DNA of 64,000 nucleotides from Anaerolineales bacterium (GCA_016789025.1 JAEURC010000025.1:1-64000), one strand, 5' to 3'. Shown: positions 7,906-18,054, counted from the first letter of the stretch. Made by a program: numbers and translations. The notes: generated by a model not told the origin, from the sequence alone.

Positions 7906-7957
7906 ACACACACTTATCTAAGAGCAAAGAGCCTCCCTAACCACGGGCGGCTTTTTT
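7872..7957 (+). terminator. ilv attenuator: terminator with competing antiterminator
   Basis: The terminator pairs AGCC-t-CCC (7930-7937) with GGG-c-GGCT (7945-7952) and is followed by TTTTTT (7952-7957). The antiterminator is GGTTAGG (7872-7878, inside the leader-peptide frame), a perfect 7-bp complement of CCTAACC (7936-7942). These bases overlap the terminator stem and loop, so the two structures exclude each other. A ribosome stalled on the Leu/Ile/Val run would leave 7872-7878 free and allow transcription into ilvD. Energies were not computed. Confidence 0.7.
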
Positions 7958-7964
7958 GTTTTAC

Positions 7965-7998
7965 CTCACCCCCAACCCCTCTCCTACAGGAGAGGGGA
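7965..7998. repeat. Inverted repeat, CCCCTCTCC...GGAGAGGGG family
   Basis: ACCCCTCTCCTACAGGAGAGGGG-type hairpin between the ilv attenuator and ilvD. The same family sits in frame inside aroE (43762) and aroKB (45863), and after aroQ (47690). Confidence 0.8.
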
Positions 7999-8013
7999 GT
8001 CAAAGGAAAACGT

Positions 8014-9681
8014 ATGCGTTCCGATACAGTCAAAAAGGGATTTGAGAAGGCGCCGCATCGCGCGTTGCTTCGCGCTACGGGGTTGCAGGACGACGATTTC
8101 AACAAGCCGTTCATCGCCATCGTTAACTCGTATGTGGATGTGGTGCCTGGGCATGTGCATTTGCAGGAGTTCGGCAAATTGGTGAAGGACGCCGTCCGCG
8201 CGGCGGGAGGCGTGCCGTTTGAGTTCAACACCATCGGCGTGGACGACGGTATCGCGATGGGTCATTTGGGGATGAAGTACTCGCTTCCTTCGCGCGAACT
8301 AATTGCTGACTGCGTCGAAACCATGATCGAAGCTCACAGATTCGACGCGATGGTGTGCATCCCGAACTGCGACAAGATCGTGCCTGGCATGTTGCTCGGC
8401 GCGATGCGAGTCAACATCCCGACGATATTTGTTTCGGGCGGGGCAATGAAGGCGGGGATGACCCCCGAAGGCGAGACGATAGATCTAATTTCAGTGTTTG
8501 AAGGCGTGGGGGCATTTTCAGCGGGGAAGATTGACGAGAAGCGATTGTCCATTTTGGAAAAATTTGCATGTCCGTCGTGCGGATCGTGTTCGGGGATGTT
8601 CACTGCCAATTCGATGAACTGTCTCATGGAAGCGTTGGGCTTGGCGTTGCCGTACAACGGCTCCGCTTTGGCGAAGACACCTGAACGAGAGGCATTAGCC
8701 AGACAAGCCGCCGCGCAAGTGATGACGTTGATCGAGCGCGACATCAAGCCGCGAGACATCGTCACACCCGAAGCGATTGACGATGCGTTCGCATTGGACA
8801 TGGCGATGGGCGGTTCATCGAACACGGTGCTACACACGTTAGCGCTGGCGAACGAAGCGGGCGTGGACTATCCGTTGGAGCGAATCAACGCGGTGGCAGA
8901 TAAAGTTCCGCACATTTGCAAGGTGAGTCCAGCGGGAAAGTGGCACATGGAAGATGTCCATCGCGCGGGAGGAATCCCTGCGATATTGAACGAAATCCAA
9001 TGGGGGACGGGTATGTTGCATTTCGACAGAATCACGGTGACAGGAAAAACCTTGGGCGAATCGATTCAAGGAAAAGATATTCAGGATGAAGAAGTGATCC
9101 GCAGGTATGACAACGCCCATTCCAAACGCGGAGGCTTGGCGATTCTGTTCGGCAATCTCGCTCCGAAGGGCGCGGTGGTAAAAGTCGGCGGGGTGAGCGA
9201 GGCGATGATGAAGTTTGAAGGACCCGCTGTCATCTTTGAATCGCAGGAAGAAGCGATGGCGGGAATCCTTGCTGGAAAGGTCAAAGCGGGGGATTGTGTC
9301 GTCGTGCGATACGAAGGTCCCAAAGGCGGACCTGGGATGCAAGAGATGTTGTCGCCCACGTCCGCGATCATGGGGCAGGGACTCGGCGACAAGGTCGCGT
9401 TGATCACCGACGGGCGATTCAGCGGCGGGACGCGCGGCGCGTGCATCGGTCACGTGTCGCCAGAAGCGGCTGCGGGAGGTCCGATAGCGGCGTTGAAGGC
9501 TGGGGATTTGATCGAAATTGATTTGGCGGCGCGCAGTTTGAACGTCCGATTGAACGAAGCGGAGATTGAGAGTCGGCTGGAGGCGTTGCCAGAGTTCAAA
9601 TCCAAAACAACGTCGAAGTGGTTGAAGCGATATTCGCATTTTGTCACCAGCGCGGATACGGGCGCGGTGTTGTCGAGCTGA
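8014..9681 (+). CDS. ilvD: Dihydroxy-acid dehydratase
   Basis: Converts 2,3-dihydroxy-isovalerate and 2,3-dihydroxy-3-methylvalerate to the 2-oxo acids that precede valine and isoleucine. The 555 residues match the usual family length. Fe-S cluster cysteines are visible in [12 protein letters not shown] and in [11 protein letters not shown]. The family motif [10 protein letters not shown], which includes the catalytic serine region, is present near residue 470. AAAGGA lies 8 bases before the ATG. It is the first structural gene behind the ilv leader and attenuator. A palindrome separates it from ilvB. Confidence 0.97.
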   Translation: MRSDTVKKGFEKAPHRALLRATGLQDDDFNKPFIAIVNSYVDVVPGHVHLQEFGKLVKDAVRAAGGVPFEFNTIGVDDGIAMGHLGMKYSLPSRELIADCVETMIEAHRFDAMVCIPNCDKIVPGMLLGAMRVNIPTIFVSGGAMKAGMTPEGETIDLISVFEGVGAFSAGKIDEKRLSILEKFACPSCGSCSGMFTANSMNCLMEALGLALPYNGSALAKTPEREALARQAAAQVMTLIERDIKPRDIVTPEAIDDAFALDMAMGGSSNTVLHTLALANEAGVDYPLERINAVADKVPHICKVSPAGKWHMEDVHRAGGIPAILNEIQWGTGMLHFDRITVTGKTLGESIQGKDIQDEEVIRRYDNAHSKRGGLAILFGNLAPKGAVVKVGGVSEAMMKFEGPAVIFESQEEAMAGILAGKVKAGDCVVVRYEGPKGGPGMQEMLSPTSAIMGQGLGDKVALITDGRFSGGTRGACIGHVSPEAAAGGPIAALKAGDLIEIDLAARSLNVRLNEAEIESRLEALPEFKSKTTSKWLKRYSHFVTSADTGAVLSS

Positions 9682-9776
9682 TGTCGTTGCGAGGGCGCAC
9701 TTGCTCTTTGCCCGAAGCAATCTCCAATTCGATGAGGAGATTGCTTCGTCGGGCTAAAGCCCTCCTCGCAACGACA
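9682..9776. repeat. Inverted repeat, GTCGTTGCGAGG...CCTCGCAACGAC family
   Basis: TGTCGTTGCGAGGG pairs with CCTCCTCGCAACGACA, with an inner GAAGCAATCTCC and GGAGATTGCTTC pair. It fills the ilvD-ilvB spacer. A second member forms the 3' end of trpC (29394-29483). Confidence 0.9.
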
Positions 9777-9793
9777 TATGAAAAGGAGAGAGA

Positions 9794-11479
9794 ATGAAAC
9801 TAAAAGGCGCAGAGATTGTTTGGGAATGTTTGACCCGCGAAGGCGTGGAGGTTGTGTTCGGCTACCCTGGCGGCGCGAACATGCCGATCTATGACGCGAT
9901 GTTGAATTACCCCGTGCATCATGTGTTGGTGCGGCATGAACAAGGCGCGGCTCACATGGCGGATGGATACGCTCGCGCGTCGGGGAAAGTTGGCGTGGCG
10001 ATGGCGACATCGGGTCCTGGCGCGACGAATCTTGTGACGGGCATTTGTACCGCGATGATGGATTCGGTGCCGACGGTTTTCATCACGGGTCAAGTGGCGG
10101 CGCATTTGATCGGCGGCGACGCGTTTCAAGAAACGGATGTGACTGGAATCACGTTGCCGATCACAAAACATAATTATTTGGTCACTCGCGCCGACGAAAT
10201 TGCGGAAACGATCCGCGAGGCGTTTTACATCGCTCGCAGTGGGCGACCAGGTCCCGTGTTGATTGATATTTGCAAGAACGCGCAAGTTGAGTCGTGCGAA
10301 TTTGTTTTCCCTGAAGAAGTGAAACTGCCTGGTTATCAACCCGTGATGCGTTCGCCGAAAAATTTGTTAGACCAAGCCGTGGACTTGATCGAGCGGGCGA
10401 AGAAGCCGATCATTTTGTGCGGGCATGGCGTGTTGATGTCGAAAGCCGAAGAGGAGTTGATGCAATTCGCGGTGAAGACTCAAACTCCAGTGGCGAGCAC
10501 GTTGCTGGGCTTGGGCGCGTTCCCCGCTTCGCACGAGTTAAGTTTGGGAATGATGGGAATGCACGGCGAAGCGCACACGAATTTTGCGATTCAAAATTCC
10601 GATTTGATCCTCGCCTTCGGGATGCGCTTCGACGACCGCGTGACTGGCACGTTGAAAACGTACGCGCCGCGCGCGAAAAAAATTCATATCGAGATTGACC
10701 CGTCTGAAATTCACAAAAACGTTTTTGTGGACGTGCCGTTGGTCGGCGATCTGAAAAATGTGCTCACAGATCTAATTCCGCTTGTTGATGAATACGACCA
10801 TGACGAATGGAAAAAAGAAATCAATCAATGGAAAGCCGAAGCCGACGCAAGAAGCATTATGAATTGGGAAGACGACGGAAAATTACACGTGGCGCACATG
10901 ATCGCCGATATTTGGAAAGCCACCGATGGAAACGCAATCGTTTCAACGGATGTCGGTCAACATCAGATGTGGGCGGCGCAATATTATTTTCTGGATAAAC
11001 CGAATCGCTGGCTGACTTCGGGCGGCGCGGGGACGATGGGCTTTGGTCTCCCTTCAGCCATTGGCGCGTGGTTCGCGGCGAAGGATCAGGAAATTTGGGC
11101 GATCGCGGGCGACGGCGGATTCCAAATGACCGCCGCAGAGTTGACGACCGCCGTGCAGGAAGGCGCGAACGTCAAAGTGGCGATCATGAACAATCAATAC
11201 TTGGGCATGGTGCGTCAGTGGCAGGAATTTTTCTTCGACAAGCGTTACTCGGCGGTGAACATGCTCACGCCCGATTTTGTCAAACTGGCGGAGGCGCACG
11301 GAGTCCCTGCGAAGCGGGTGACCAAGCCTGAGGAAGTGGACGAAGCGATTGACTGGGCGAGGAAGACTCAAGGTCCAGTGGTGCTTGAGTTCCGAGTCGA
11401 GCAAGAGGAAGCGGTCTATCCGATGGTCCCCGCTGGCGCGGCGTTGGATGAGATGATATTGAGACCTGTGAAGGCGTAA
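9794..11479 (+). CDS. ilvB: Acetolactate synthase large subunit
   Basis: Thiamine-diphosphate enzyme of 561 residues that condenses two pyruvates, or pyruvate plus 2-oxobutyrate, in the first common step of Val/Leu and Ile synthesis. The catalytic glutamate lies in [36 protein letters not shown] is the FAD/substrate channel motif, and [12 protein letters not shown] with a later NN forms the ThDP-binding GDG(X)N motif. It is preceded by AAAAGGAGAGAG. The regulatory subunit ilvN follows, with a repeat between the two. Confidence 0.97.
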   Translation: MKLKGAEIVWECLTREGVEVVFGYPGGANMPIYDAMLNYPVHHVLVRHEQGAAHMADGYARASGKVGVAMATSGPGATNLVTGICTAMMDSVPTVFITGQVAAHLIGGDAFQETDVTGITLPITKHNYLVTRADEIAETIREAFYIARSGRPGPVLIDICKNAQVESCEFVFPEEVKLPGYQPVMRSPKNLLDQAVDLIERAKKPIILCGHGVLMSKAEEELMQFAVKTQTPVASTLLGLGAFPASHELSLGMMGMHGEAHTNFAIQNSDLILAFGMRFDDRVTGTLKTYAPRAKKIHIEIDPSEIHKNVFVDVPLVGDLKNVLTDLIPLVDEYDHDEWKKEINQWKAEADARSIMNWEDDGKLHVAHMIADIWKATDGNAIVSTDVGQHQMWAAQYYFLDKPNRWLTSGGAGTMGFGLPSAIGAWFAAKDQEIWAIAGDGGFQMTAAELTTAVQEGANVKVAIMNNQYLGMVRQWQEFFFDKRYSAVNMLTPDFVKLAEAHGVPAKRVTKPEEVDEAIDWARKTQGPVVLEFRVEQEEAVYPMVPAGAALDEMILRPVKA

Positions 11480-11534
11480 TTACTAATTACCAATTACGAT
11501 TTACGAATGATTAGTAATTAGTAATTGGTAATTG
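11477..11534. repeat. Inverted repeat, TAATTACTAATTACC / GGTAATTAGTAATTA family
   Basis: Near-perfect AT-rich inverted repeat between ilvB and ilvN. The element starts at the ilvB stop codon. Related units occur at 12150, 28915 (in trpC), 42775 (in aroA), 55788, inside the amidase gene, and at 60168 and 60686. Confidence 0.85.
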
Positions 11535-11557
11535 AGAGAATTGGAGAATTGAGAATC

Positions 11558-12118
11558 ATGAACTACACATTTTTAGTTTTGATGGAAAACAAGCCAGGCG
11601 TCTTGAATCGGATCGCGTCGTTGTTTCGACGGCGAAATTTCAATATCGAGTCGATCAACGCTGGGACGACGGAGAAACCCGACGTTACGCGTATGACCAT
11701 CGTGGTTGAATGTCCGAACGGGGATATTGACGCGCATCGCATCGAAGCCAATTTGTATAAATTGGTGAATGTGATCGATGTGCAGGATGTGACGCTTCAA
11801 TCTACCGTGACCCGCGATTTGGCGCTGATCAAAGTGCGAGCCGCTCCCGACCGCCGCGCGGAAGTGAACGGGCTGGCTGAAATTTTCCGCGCCCGCATCG
11901 TGGACGTGGCGGCTGATTCGGTCGTGGTCGAGATCACTGGCACGGAAGACAAGATCGAAGGCTTGATCGAATTACTGCGCCCGATCGGCATCGTCGAAAT
12001 GGTGCGCACGGGACAAGTCTCGATGACGCGTGGAGTCAACGACGGCGTGCGGCGTATGCCAGGGATGAATAGCAACAAGGTTGAGCGCGTGATGGAATTG
12101 GCGGAGATGGCGCCGTGA
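11558..12118 (+). CDS. ilvN: Acetolactate synthase small (regulatory) subunit
   Basis: Regulatory partner of IlvB, 186 residues. The N-terminal ACT domain (about residues 1-75) reads YTFLVLMENKPGVLNRIASL, then RRNFNIESINAG, the usual valine-feedback site. A second ferredoxin-like domain follows (RDLALIKVRAAPDRRAEV onward). The start is the ATG at 11558, where ACT homology begins; upstream sequence belongs to a repeat. The Shine-Dalgarno site is weak. Confidence 0.95.
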   Translation: MNYTFLVLMENKPGVLNRIASLFRRRNFNIESINAGTTEKPDVTRMTIVVECPNGDIDAHRIEANLYKLVNVIDVQDVTLQSTVTRDLALIKVRAAPDRRAEVNGLAEIFRARIVDVAADSVVVEITGTEDKIEGLIELLRPIGIVEMVRTGQVSMTRGVNDGVRRMPGMNSNKVERVMELAEMAP

Positions 12119-12176
12119 GTATGGTTGCATGTTGCAAGTTACAAGTTGTGTAATTGGTAATTGGTAAATAGTAATT

Positions 12177-12347
12177 CGGTGGTCGAGTAGCGAGCGGTTT
12201 TTGCGAGCGTATCGAGACCACTACGCCGTAGAACAACTCTTGTTACAAAAGTTTGTATGCGGACTTGTGGTCTCGATACGTCCTTCGTCTCCGCTCCGTT
12301 TCGCTCACATCGTCCCGATGTCCTTCGGGAGGACTACTCGACCACCG
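12177..12347. repeat. Long inverted repeat, CGGTGGTCGAGTAG family
   Basis: Perfect 14-bp outer arms CGGTGGTCGAGTAG and CTACTCGACCACCG enclose an inner pair TATCGAGACCAC / GTGGTCTCGATA. It fills most of the 258-base ilvN-ilvC spacer. Other members are at 31394, 40615 and 44239, and inside trpE (24707) and fdrA (58464). Confidence 0.92.
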
Positions 12348-12376
12348 AGATAATAAAAATAGGAGAATACATAACA

Positions 12377-13435
12377 ATGGCAAAGATAAATTTTGGCGGT
12401 GTGGAAGAAGAAGTTGTTACGCGCGATGAGTTTTCGCTTGAGAAGGCGCGGGAGGTGTTGAAGGATGAAGTGGTGGCGGTGCTTGGGTATGGCGTGCAAG
12501 GACCCGCGCAGGCGATGAACATGCGCGACAACGGCATCAAGGTCATCGTCGGTCAGCGCGAGGGGACGAAGAATTGGGACAAGGCTATGGCAGACGGCTG
12601 GGTGCCAGGCGAGACTCTTTTTTCTGTTGAAGAAGCGGCGGAGAAAGGAACTGTCGTTCAGTATTTGTTATCGGATGCGGGTCAGCGCTCGCAGTGGTCG
12701 AAGATCGTCGAGAACTTGAATGAGGGCGACATGTTGTATTTCTCGCATGGATTTTCGGTCACGTTCAAAGATGACACGGGAGTCATCCCTCCGCCGCATG
12801 TGGACGTGGCGTTGGTCGCGCCGAAGGGGTCGGGTCGCAGTGTGCGGACGAACTTCCTCGACGGTTCGGGGATCAACGCAAGTTTTGCAGTCCATCAAGA
12901 TGCGACGGGCAAAGCCAAAGAGCGGACGATCGCTTTAGGAATTGCCATCGGCGCAGGATATTTATTCCCGACGACGTTTCAAAACGAAGTGTACAGCGAT
13001 CTCACGGGCGAGCGCGGCGTGTTGATGGGCGCTCTCGCGGGCGTGATGGAGGCGCAATACAACGAACTCCGCAAGAATGGACATTCTCCCTCCGAGGCGT
13101 TCAATGAGACGGTGGAAGAGTTGACCCAGTCGTTGATCCGTTTGGTTGGGCAAAACGGCATGGACTGGATGTACGCCAACTGCTCCACCACCGCCCAGCG
13201 TGGCGCGTTGGATTGGAAGAATAAATTCCGCGATGCCGTTGCGCCTGTGTTCAGCGATTTATACAAGAGCGTTACCTCGGGTGATGAGGCGCGGATCACG
13301 TTGGAGGCGAACAGCAAGCCCGATTACCGCGAGAAGTTGGATAAAGAACTCGCCGCGATCCGCGATTCGGAAATGTGGCAGACGGGCGCGGCGGTGAGGT
13401 CGTTGAGACCAGAGAATTGGGGAAAGAGAGACTAG
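12377..13435 (+). CDS. ilvC: Ketol-acid reductoisomerase
   Basis: NADPH- and Mg2+-dependent isomeroreductase, 352 residues, that converts acetolactate to dihydroxy-isovalerate and the acetohydroxybutyrate analogue for isoleucine. The Rossmann motif is VAVLGYGVQGPAQAMNMRDNG. LYFSHGFSVTFK and VALVAPKGSGRSVR follow. The acidic metal ligands are expected in NEVYSDLTGERGVLMGALAG, with EAQYNELRKNGHSP after it. The ATG at 12377 has AGGAG 11 bases upstream and gives the conserved N-terminus. Upstream frame codons lie in a repeat. The C-terminal tail (NWGKRD and stop) is encoded at the edge of the next repeat. Confidence 0.96.
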   Translation: MAKINFGGVEEEVVTRDEFSLEKAREVLKDEVVAVLGYGVQGPAQAMNMRDNGIKVIVGQREGTKNWDKAMADGWVPGETLFSVEEAAEKGTVVQYLLSDAGQRSQWSKIVENLNEGDMLYFSHGFSVTFKDDTGVIPPPHVDVALVAPKGSGRSVRTNFLDGSGINASFAVHQDATGKAKERTIALGIAIGAGYLFPTTFQNEVYSDLTGERGVLMGALAGVMEAQYNELRKNGHSPSEAFNETVEELTQSLIRLVGQNGMDWMYANCSTTAQRGALDWKNKFRDAVAPVFSDLYKSVTSGDEARITLEANSKPDYREKLDKELAAIRDSEMWQTGAAVRSLRPENWGKRD

Positions 13436-13441
13436 AGATTA

Positions 13442-13474
13442 GAGACTGGAGATTAGTCTCTAGTCTCCAGTCTC
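13442..13474. repeat. Inverted repeat, GAGACTGGAGA...TCTCCAGTCTC family
   Basis: Perfect 11-bp arms in the ilvC-leuA spacer. The family recurs at 17988, 42690 (in aroA), 54338 (end of xdhC), 58051 (in fdrA), 58866 and 61532. Confidence 0.88.
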
Positions 13475-13494
13475 TTCATTGAAAGGAAGACATC

Positions 13495-15135
13495 ATGACA
13501 AACAATAACTACGTTAGGATTTTCGACACCACACTCCGCGATGGAGAGCAATCTCCAGGGGCGACGATGACATCGGCTGAAAAGTTGGAGGTGGCGCGGT
13601 CGCTGGCGATGATGGGCGTGGATATCATCGAAGCGGGATTCCCCGCCGCGTCGCCCGACGACTTGGAAGCTGTCCGCCAGATAGCGGCTGAGGTGGGCAA
13701 CCCAGCTAGCCCGTCGAATGAAGCGCGAGTCCCCATCATCGCAGGATTGGCGCGGGCGAATAAATCCGATATTGATAAGGCGTGGGAGGCGGTGCAGTCC
13801 GCACAACGCCCGCGCATCCATACGTTTTTGGCGACGTCGCCGATCCACATGAAACACAAATTGAAGATGGATCCCGAAGAGGTTGTGGCGCGCGTTTCTG
13901 AAATGGTGGCGTATGCAAAAAGTTTGTGCGACGACGTTGAGTTTTCGCCTGAAGACGCGGGGCGCTCGGACCCAGAATTTTTATATGTGGTGTTGGGCGA
14001 GGCGATCAAATCGGGCGCGACGACGTTGAACATTCCCGACACGGTCGGGTATACAACGCCCGACGAATTTTTTGCGTTGATCGACGGCATCATCAAGCAC
14101 ACGCCAGGGATGCATGACGGCATAACAATTTCTGTGCATTGCCATGACGATCTGGGGTTGGCGACCGCGAACACGCTGGCAGGGATTCGCGCGGGGGCGA
14201 GGCAAGCCGAAGTGACGATGAACGGGATCGGCGAACGCGCGGGCAACACGTCGTTGGAAGAAGTGGTGATGGCGTTGAAGACTCGTCATCCTATCTTTGA
14301 TTTGGAAACGGGAATCAACACGCAACAAATTTCGCGCGTCAGTAAATTGGTGAGCAATTACACGGGCATCGTTGTGCAACCGAATAAAGCGATTGTCGGC
14401 GCGAATGCGTTCGCGCATGAAGCGGGCATTCATCAAGACGGGATGTTGAAACATCAAACAACATACGAGATCATGCGACCCGAAGACGTGGGCGTGAATC
14501 AGACCAAATTGGTGTTGGGAAAACATTCGGGTCGTCACGCGCTGCGCGCGCGCTTGGCGGAGTTGGGTCACTCGCTCGATGAAGTTGAACTCGATAAAGC
14601 CTTTGCGCGTTTCAAAGAATTGGCAGACCGCAAGAAAGTGATCGTGGACGCGGATTTGGAAGCGATCATCGCCGACGAGTTTTATCGTCCGCGCGATGTG
14701 TATCTGCTCAACGATATGCAAGTCACCTGCGGGACGATGGGGATGCCGACCGCGACGGTTCGCCTGCGCGGACCCGATGGAACGATTCACACACACGCGT
14801 CTGTCGGCACGGGTCCAGTGGATGCAGTGTACAAAGCCATCAACGCGATCGTCAATGTGCCGTGCGAACTGCTTGAGTTCAACGTCCACGCCATCACCGA
14901 AGGCGTAGACGCGCTTGGCGGGGTGACTGTCCGCATTCAGGGTGGGAACGGTCACACCTCCATGGACGCGCAAAGCGAAACGCACTATCCGCGCGTGTAT
15001 GGCGGTCACGGCGCGGACACCGACATCATCGTCGCCAGCGCGAAGGCGTATATCAATGCGGTCAATAAACTCATCATTTCGCAGACGGAATCGCACGAGA
15101 GAGTTGTGAATGACTTTGGGGTGATGTTGGGATAA
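13495..15135 (+). CDS. leuA: 2-isopropylmalate synthase
   Basis: Condenses 2-oxoisovalerate with acetyl-CoA, the committed step to leucine. The 546 residues comprise a catalytic TIM barrel (about 1-280) and a C-terminal LeuA dimer domain (about 390-540). [16 protein letters not shown] carries the first metal and catalytic residues. [16 protein letters not shown] carries the HxH metal ligands, followed by [23 protein letters not shown] lies 6 bases upstream of the ATG. The regulatory domain implies leucine feedback. It is distinct from the CimA paralogue at 18055. Confidence 0.95.
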   Translation: MTNNNYVRIFDTTLRDGEQSPGATMTSAEKLEVARSLAMMGVDIIEAGFPAASPDDLEAVRQIAAEVGNPASPSNEARVPIIAGLARANKSDIDKAWEAVQSAQRPRIHTFLATSPIHMKHKLKMDPEEVVARVSEMVAYAKSLCDDVEFSPEDAGRSDPEFLYVVLGEAIKSGATTLNIPDTVGYTTPDEFFALIDGIIKHTPGMHDGITISVHCHDDLGLATANTLAGIRAGARQAEVTMNGIGERAGNTSLEEVVMALKTRHPIFDLETGINTQQISRVSKLVSNYTGIVVQPNKAIVGANAFAHEAGIHQDGMLKHQTTYEIMRPEDVGVNQTKLVLGKHSGRHALRARLAELGHSLDEVELDKAFARFKELADRKKVIVDADLEAIIADEFYRPRDVYLLNDMQVTCGTMGMPTATVRLRGPDGTIHTHASVGTGPVDAVYKAINAIVNVPCELLEFNVHAITEGVDALGGVTVRIQGGNGHTSMDAQSETHYPRVYGGHGADTDIIVASAKAYINAVNKLIISQTESHERVVNDFGVMLG

Positions 15136-15231
15136 CGTAAACACGTACACACGGAAACAGGTAAACACGGATACAAGGTACAGGATACGTGTTACACCTG
15201 TGTACTTGTTTACATGTTTACTTGTTTACTG
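15135..15231. repeat. Inverted repeat, GTAAACACG...TGTTTAC family
   Basis: Repeated GTAAACA units on the left (15137 onward) face TGTTTAC units on the right (15208-15231), forming an imperfect long hairpin in the leuA-leuC spacer. It was seen only once in this window. Confidence 0.7.
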
Positions 15232-15247
15232 CTTTCAAAGGAAACTT

Positions 15248-16651
15248 ATGCCGAAAACACTTTTTCAAAAAATCTGGGATTCGCACGTTGTGACTGAACA
15301 GGAGAACGCGCCTGCGGTTCTTTACATTGACCTGCATCTGGTTCACGAAGTGACATCTCCTCAAGCCTTTACAGGACTCCGCCAGCGCGGGTTGAAAGTC
15401 CGCCGACCTGAGAAGACTCTGGCGACGATGGATCATTCGATTCCGACCACGCCAATTGAAGTTCCCATCGCGGACGCTATGGCGGCGGCGCAGATCAAAC
15501 AGATGGAAACGAACGCTTCGGAGTTTGGAATTGAACTGCACGGCATGACGAGTCCGCATCGCGGCATCGTTCACGTCATCGGACCTGAACTTGGTCGCAC
15601 GCAACCAGGCATGACCATCGTCTGCGGCGATAGTCACACCGCCACGCATGGCGCGTTCGGCGCGTTGGCATTTGGAATCGGCACAAGCGAAGTGGAACAT
15701 GTTTTAGCGACACAATGTTTGCTTCAAAAGAAACCGAAGACCTATGAAGTTCGCGTGGATGGGAAATTGCCAAACGGCGTTTCCGCCAAAGATATCATCC
15801 TTGCGCTCATCGCCAAAATCGGAGTCGGCGAGGGGACGGGTCACGTCTTTGAATACACAGGCGAAGCGATTCGCGGATTATCCATGGAACAGCGCATGAC
15901 GATTTGCAACATGTCCATTGAAGGCGGCGCGCGCGCGGGCATGATCGCTCCCGATGAAACGACTTTTGAATATCTCAAAGGGCGCGAGTTCGCACCCAAA
16001 GGCGAAGCATGGGATAAGGCTGTTGCAAAATGGCGAACGCTCCCAAGCGATGAAGGCGCGGTCTATGACAAATCCATCACGCTCAACGCCTCCGAACTTG
16101 AACCGATGATCACCTATGGGACGAATCCTGGCATGGGGATGAGAATCACCGACCGCATCCCAACCACCGATTCGTTCCCTGAGCCTTCGCAAAAAGCCGC
16201 GTTCGAGAAAGCCATGAATTACATGGGACTCCAGCCTGGTCAGTCCCTGCTCGGGCAAAAAGTGGATGTGGTCTTCATCGGCTCATGCACCAACTCGCGC
16301 ATTTCAGATCTACGTCTCGCGGCGGCGTTTCTCAAAGGCAAAAAAGTTTCAGGAAGCACGCGCGTCATGGTCGTCCCTGGTTCGCAGGATGTGAAGAAGC
16401 AAGCCGAGCAGGAAGGTTTGGATAAAGTCTTCAAAGAATCTGGCGCGGAATGGCGCGAGGCGGGATGCTCGATGTGTATCGCAATGAACGGCGATGAACT
16501 GAAATCTGGTCAATATGCGGTGTCAACAAGCAACCGCAACTTTGAAGGTCGTCAAGGAAAAGGTGGACGGACGTTTTTGGCGAGTCCACTAACTGCGGCG
16601 GCGACGGCGATCCATGGTGTGGTCGCAGATCCAAGAGCAATGTTGAGTTGA
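15248..16651 (+). CDS. leuC: 3-isopropylmalate dehydratase large subunit
   Basis: Aconitase-family [4Fe-4S] isomerase subunit, 467 residues, that works with LeuD to convert 2- to 3-isopropylmalate. Active-site and cluster motifs are present: [34 protein letters not shown] and the pair in CSMCIAMN, giving three cluster cysteines. The ATG at 15248 has AAAGGAAAC upstream; an earlier ATG at 15200 lies inside a repeat. The stop codon is one base before the ATG of a methyltransferase gene that separates leuC from leuD. Confidence 0.96.
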   Translation: MPKTLFQKIWDSHVVTEQENAPAVLYIDLHLVHEVTSPQAFTGLRQRGLKVRRPEKTLATMDHSIPTTPIEVPIADAMAAAQIKQMETNASEFGIELHGMTSPHRGIVHVIGPELGRTQPGMTIVCGDSHTATHGAFGALAFGIGTSEVEHVLATQCLLQKKPKTYEVRVDGKLPNGVSAKDIILALIAKIGVGEGTGHVFEYTGEAIRGLSMEQRMTICNMSIEGGARAGMIAPDETTFEYLKGREFAPKGEAWDKAVAKWRTLPSDEGAVYDKSITLNASELEPMITYGTNPGMGMRITDRIPTTDSFPEPSQKAAFEKAMNYMGLQPGQSLLGQKVDVVFIGSCTNSRISDLRLAAAFLKGKKVSGSTRVMVVPGSQDVKKQAEQEGLDKVFKESGAEWREAGCSMCIAMNGDELKSGQYAVSTSNRNFEGRQGKGGRTFLASPLTAAATAIHGVVADPRAMLS

Positions 16652-16652
16652 C

Positions 16653-17390
16653 ATGGTCACAGACGAAATTTGGAAGTTACCCGCCATCGTCAACCGTTTT
16701 CTGTCTTACCGTGCCGCCATCCCGTTGGCGCAGGAACAAATCAGCGTGATGATGTCCATTCTCAAAACGCGGAAACAACCCATCCAGCGCTTTCTTGATT
16801 TGGGTTGCGGCGATGGAATCCTTGGCGCGGCGATCCTCGGCGAATACCCGTCCGCTCGTGGAGTCTTCGTTGATTTTTCCGAATCCATGCTCGAACTGGC
16901 GCGCGAAGGACTCAAAGAGTATGCGGATCAACTCGCGTTTGAGAATCTCGATTATGGCGATCAGGCTTGGGTGAACCGAATCGACTCGAAGGGTCCGTTT
17001 GATGCGGTGGTGTCGGGCTATTCCATCCATCACCAGCCAGATTCGCGCAAGCGGCAGATCTATGAAGAAATTTTTTCCTTGCTAAAACCTGATGGATGGT
17101 TTGTCAATATTGAGCATATCGCGGCAGAATCGCAATTGGCAGTTGATTTGTTCAATCGGCATGTTATTGATGGGCGTTATTCTATTGAGAAGGCAAGCGG
17201 CGGAACAAAGACCCGCCAGGAAATTTCGGACATCTTCATGAACCGCCCAGATAAAGACGCGAATATTCTTTTATCTGTAAACGCGCAATGTGATTGGCTG
17301 CGCGAGATCGGTTACGAAGAAGTAGATTGCTACTTCCGAATCTATGAACTCGCTGTCTTTGGCGGACGAAAACCAAATCTAAAATCGTAA
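16653..17390 (+). CDS. SAM-dependent class I methyltransferase
   Basis: A 245-residue protein with SAM motif I FLDLGCGDGILGAAIL, an acidic FVDFSESMLELAREG (motif II) and DAVVSGYSIHHQPD (motif IV). It starts one base after leuC and ends 20 bases before leuD, so it is surely cotranscribed and translationally coupled with the isopropylmalate isomerase. The substrate is unknown. Trans-aconitate/isopropylmalate methyltransferases are known in yeast (Tmt1), so a role on leucine-pathway acids is a reasonable guess but unproven. It may also be a passenger gene. Confidence 0.85.
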   Translation: MVTDEIWKLPAIVNRFLSYRAAIPLAQEQISVMMSILKTRKQPIQRFLDLGCGDGILGAAILGEYPSARGVFVDFSESMLELAREGLKEYADQLAFENLDYGDQAWVNRIDSKGPFDAVVSGYSIHHQPDSRKRQIYEEIFSLLKPDGWFVNIEHIAAESQLAVDLFNRHVIDGRYSIEKASGGTKTRQEISDIFMNRPDKDANILLSVNAQCDWLREIGYEEVDCYFRIYELAVFGGRKPNLKS

Positions 17391-17410
17391 ATCAAAAATC
17401 GGAAATCAAA

Positions 17411-17989
17411 ATGGCTCAATTCACAAACCTCACCTCCCGCATGATCGCCCTGCCTGTCAACGACATTGACACAGACCAGATCATCCCCGCGCAATTTCTC
17501 AAGGTAACGGATAAAAACGGATTAGCGGATGTCCTGTTTTATCACTGGCGCTACAACGACGATAAATCTCCTAAACAGGATTTCATCATCAACAAGCCCG
17601 AGTCGCAGGGTGCGCAAATTTTATTGGCAGGCGATAACTTCGGCTGTGGCTCCAGCCGCGAGCACGCTCCGTGGGCGCTCACCAGTTACGGCTTCCGCGC
17701 GGTCATCTCCACATCCTTTGCGGATATTTTCCGCAACAACGCTTTGAAGAACGGATTAATTCCCATCGTTGTGGATGAAGCGACTCACAAGATGCTCTTC
17801 GACCTGTTTGAAGAAGCGCCTCGCGCCGACCTGACAGTTGATCTCGCCACCCAAACCGTTTCCTACCCTGGAGGCTCGTTCGCCTTCCCAATTGACTCGT
17901 TCAGCAAAACGTGCCTGCTCAATGGGGTGGATGAGTTGGGATACATCTTGGGATTTGATAAAGAGATTGCGGAGTACGAGAATAGATGA
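17411..17989 (+). CDS. leuD: 3-isopropylmalate dehydratase small subunit
   Basis: Swivelling-domain partner of LeuC, 192 residues, within the normal range. Family motifs are LPVNDIDTDQIIPAQFL at the N-terminus and LLAGDNFGCGSSREHAPWAL, which contributes substrate-binding residues. The ATG at 17411 follows a short AAATCAAAA repeat run (17384-17410) without a clear Shine-Dalgarno site. It lies downstream of leuC and the methyltransferase gene. Confidence 0.96.
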   Translation: MAQFTNLTSRMIALPVNDIDTDQIIPAQFLKVTDKNGLADVLFYHWRYNDDKSPKQDFIINKPESQGAQILLAGDNFGCGSSREHAPWALTSYGFRAVISTSFADIFRNNALKNGLIPIVVDEATHKMLFDLFEEAPRADLTVDLATQTVSYPGGSFAFPIDSFSKTCLLNGVDELGYILGFDKEIAEYENR

Positions 17990-18050
17990 TTAGAGATTAG
18001 ATAATTAGTGATTGTCGCTTACTACTCTCTACTCTCTATTCTCTAATAAC
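17988..18050. repeat. Imperfect inverted repeat, AGAGATTAG / CTAATAA-CTCTCTA family
   Basis: GATTAGAGATTAGATAATTAG faces CTCTCTACTCTCTATTCTCTAA in the leuD-cimA spacer. It belongs to the GAGACT/AGAATT family. Pairing is imperfect. Confidence 0.65.
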
Positions 18051-18054
18051 TATT

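Noticed and set aside
4461-9720. Long reading frames on the strand opposite genes such as ilvD, trpC, aceB and cimA
   Set aside because: They are antisense shadows caused by biased third positions; they lack conserved motifs, ribosome-binding sites and promoters.
11477-13474. Clustered short repeats as a CRISPR array
   Set aside because: Repeats are palindromic, of different families, irregularly spaced, without equal-length unique spacers and without cas genes.
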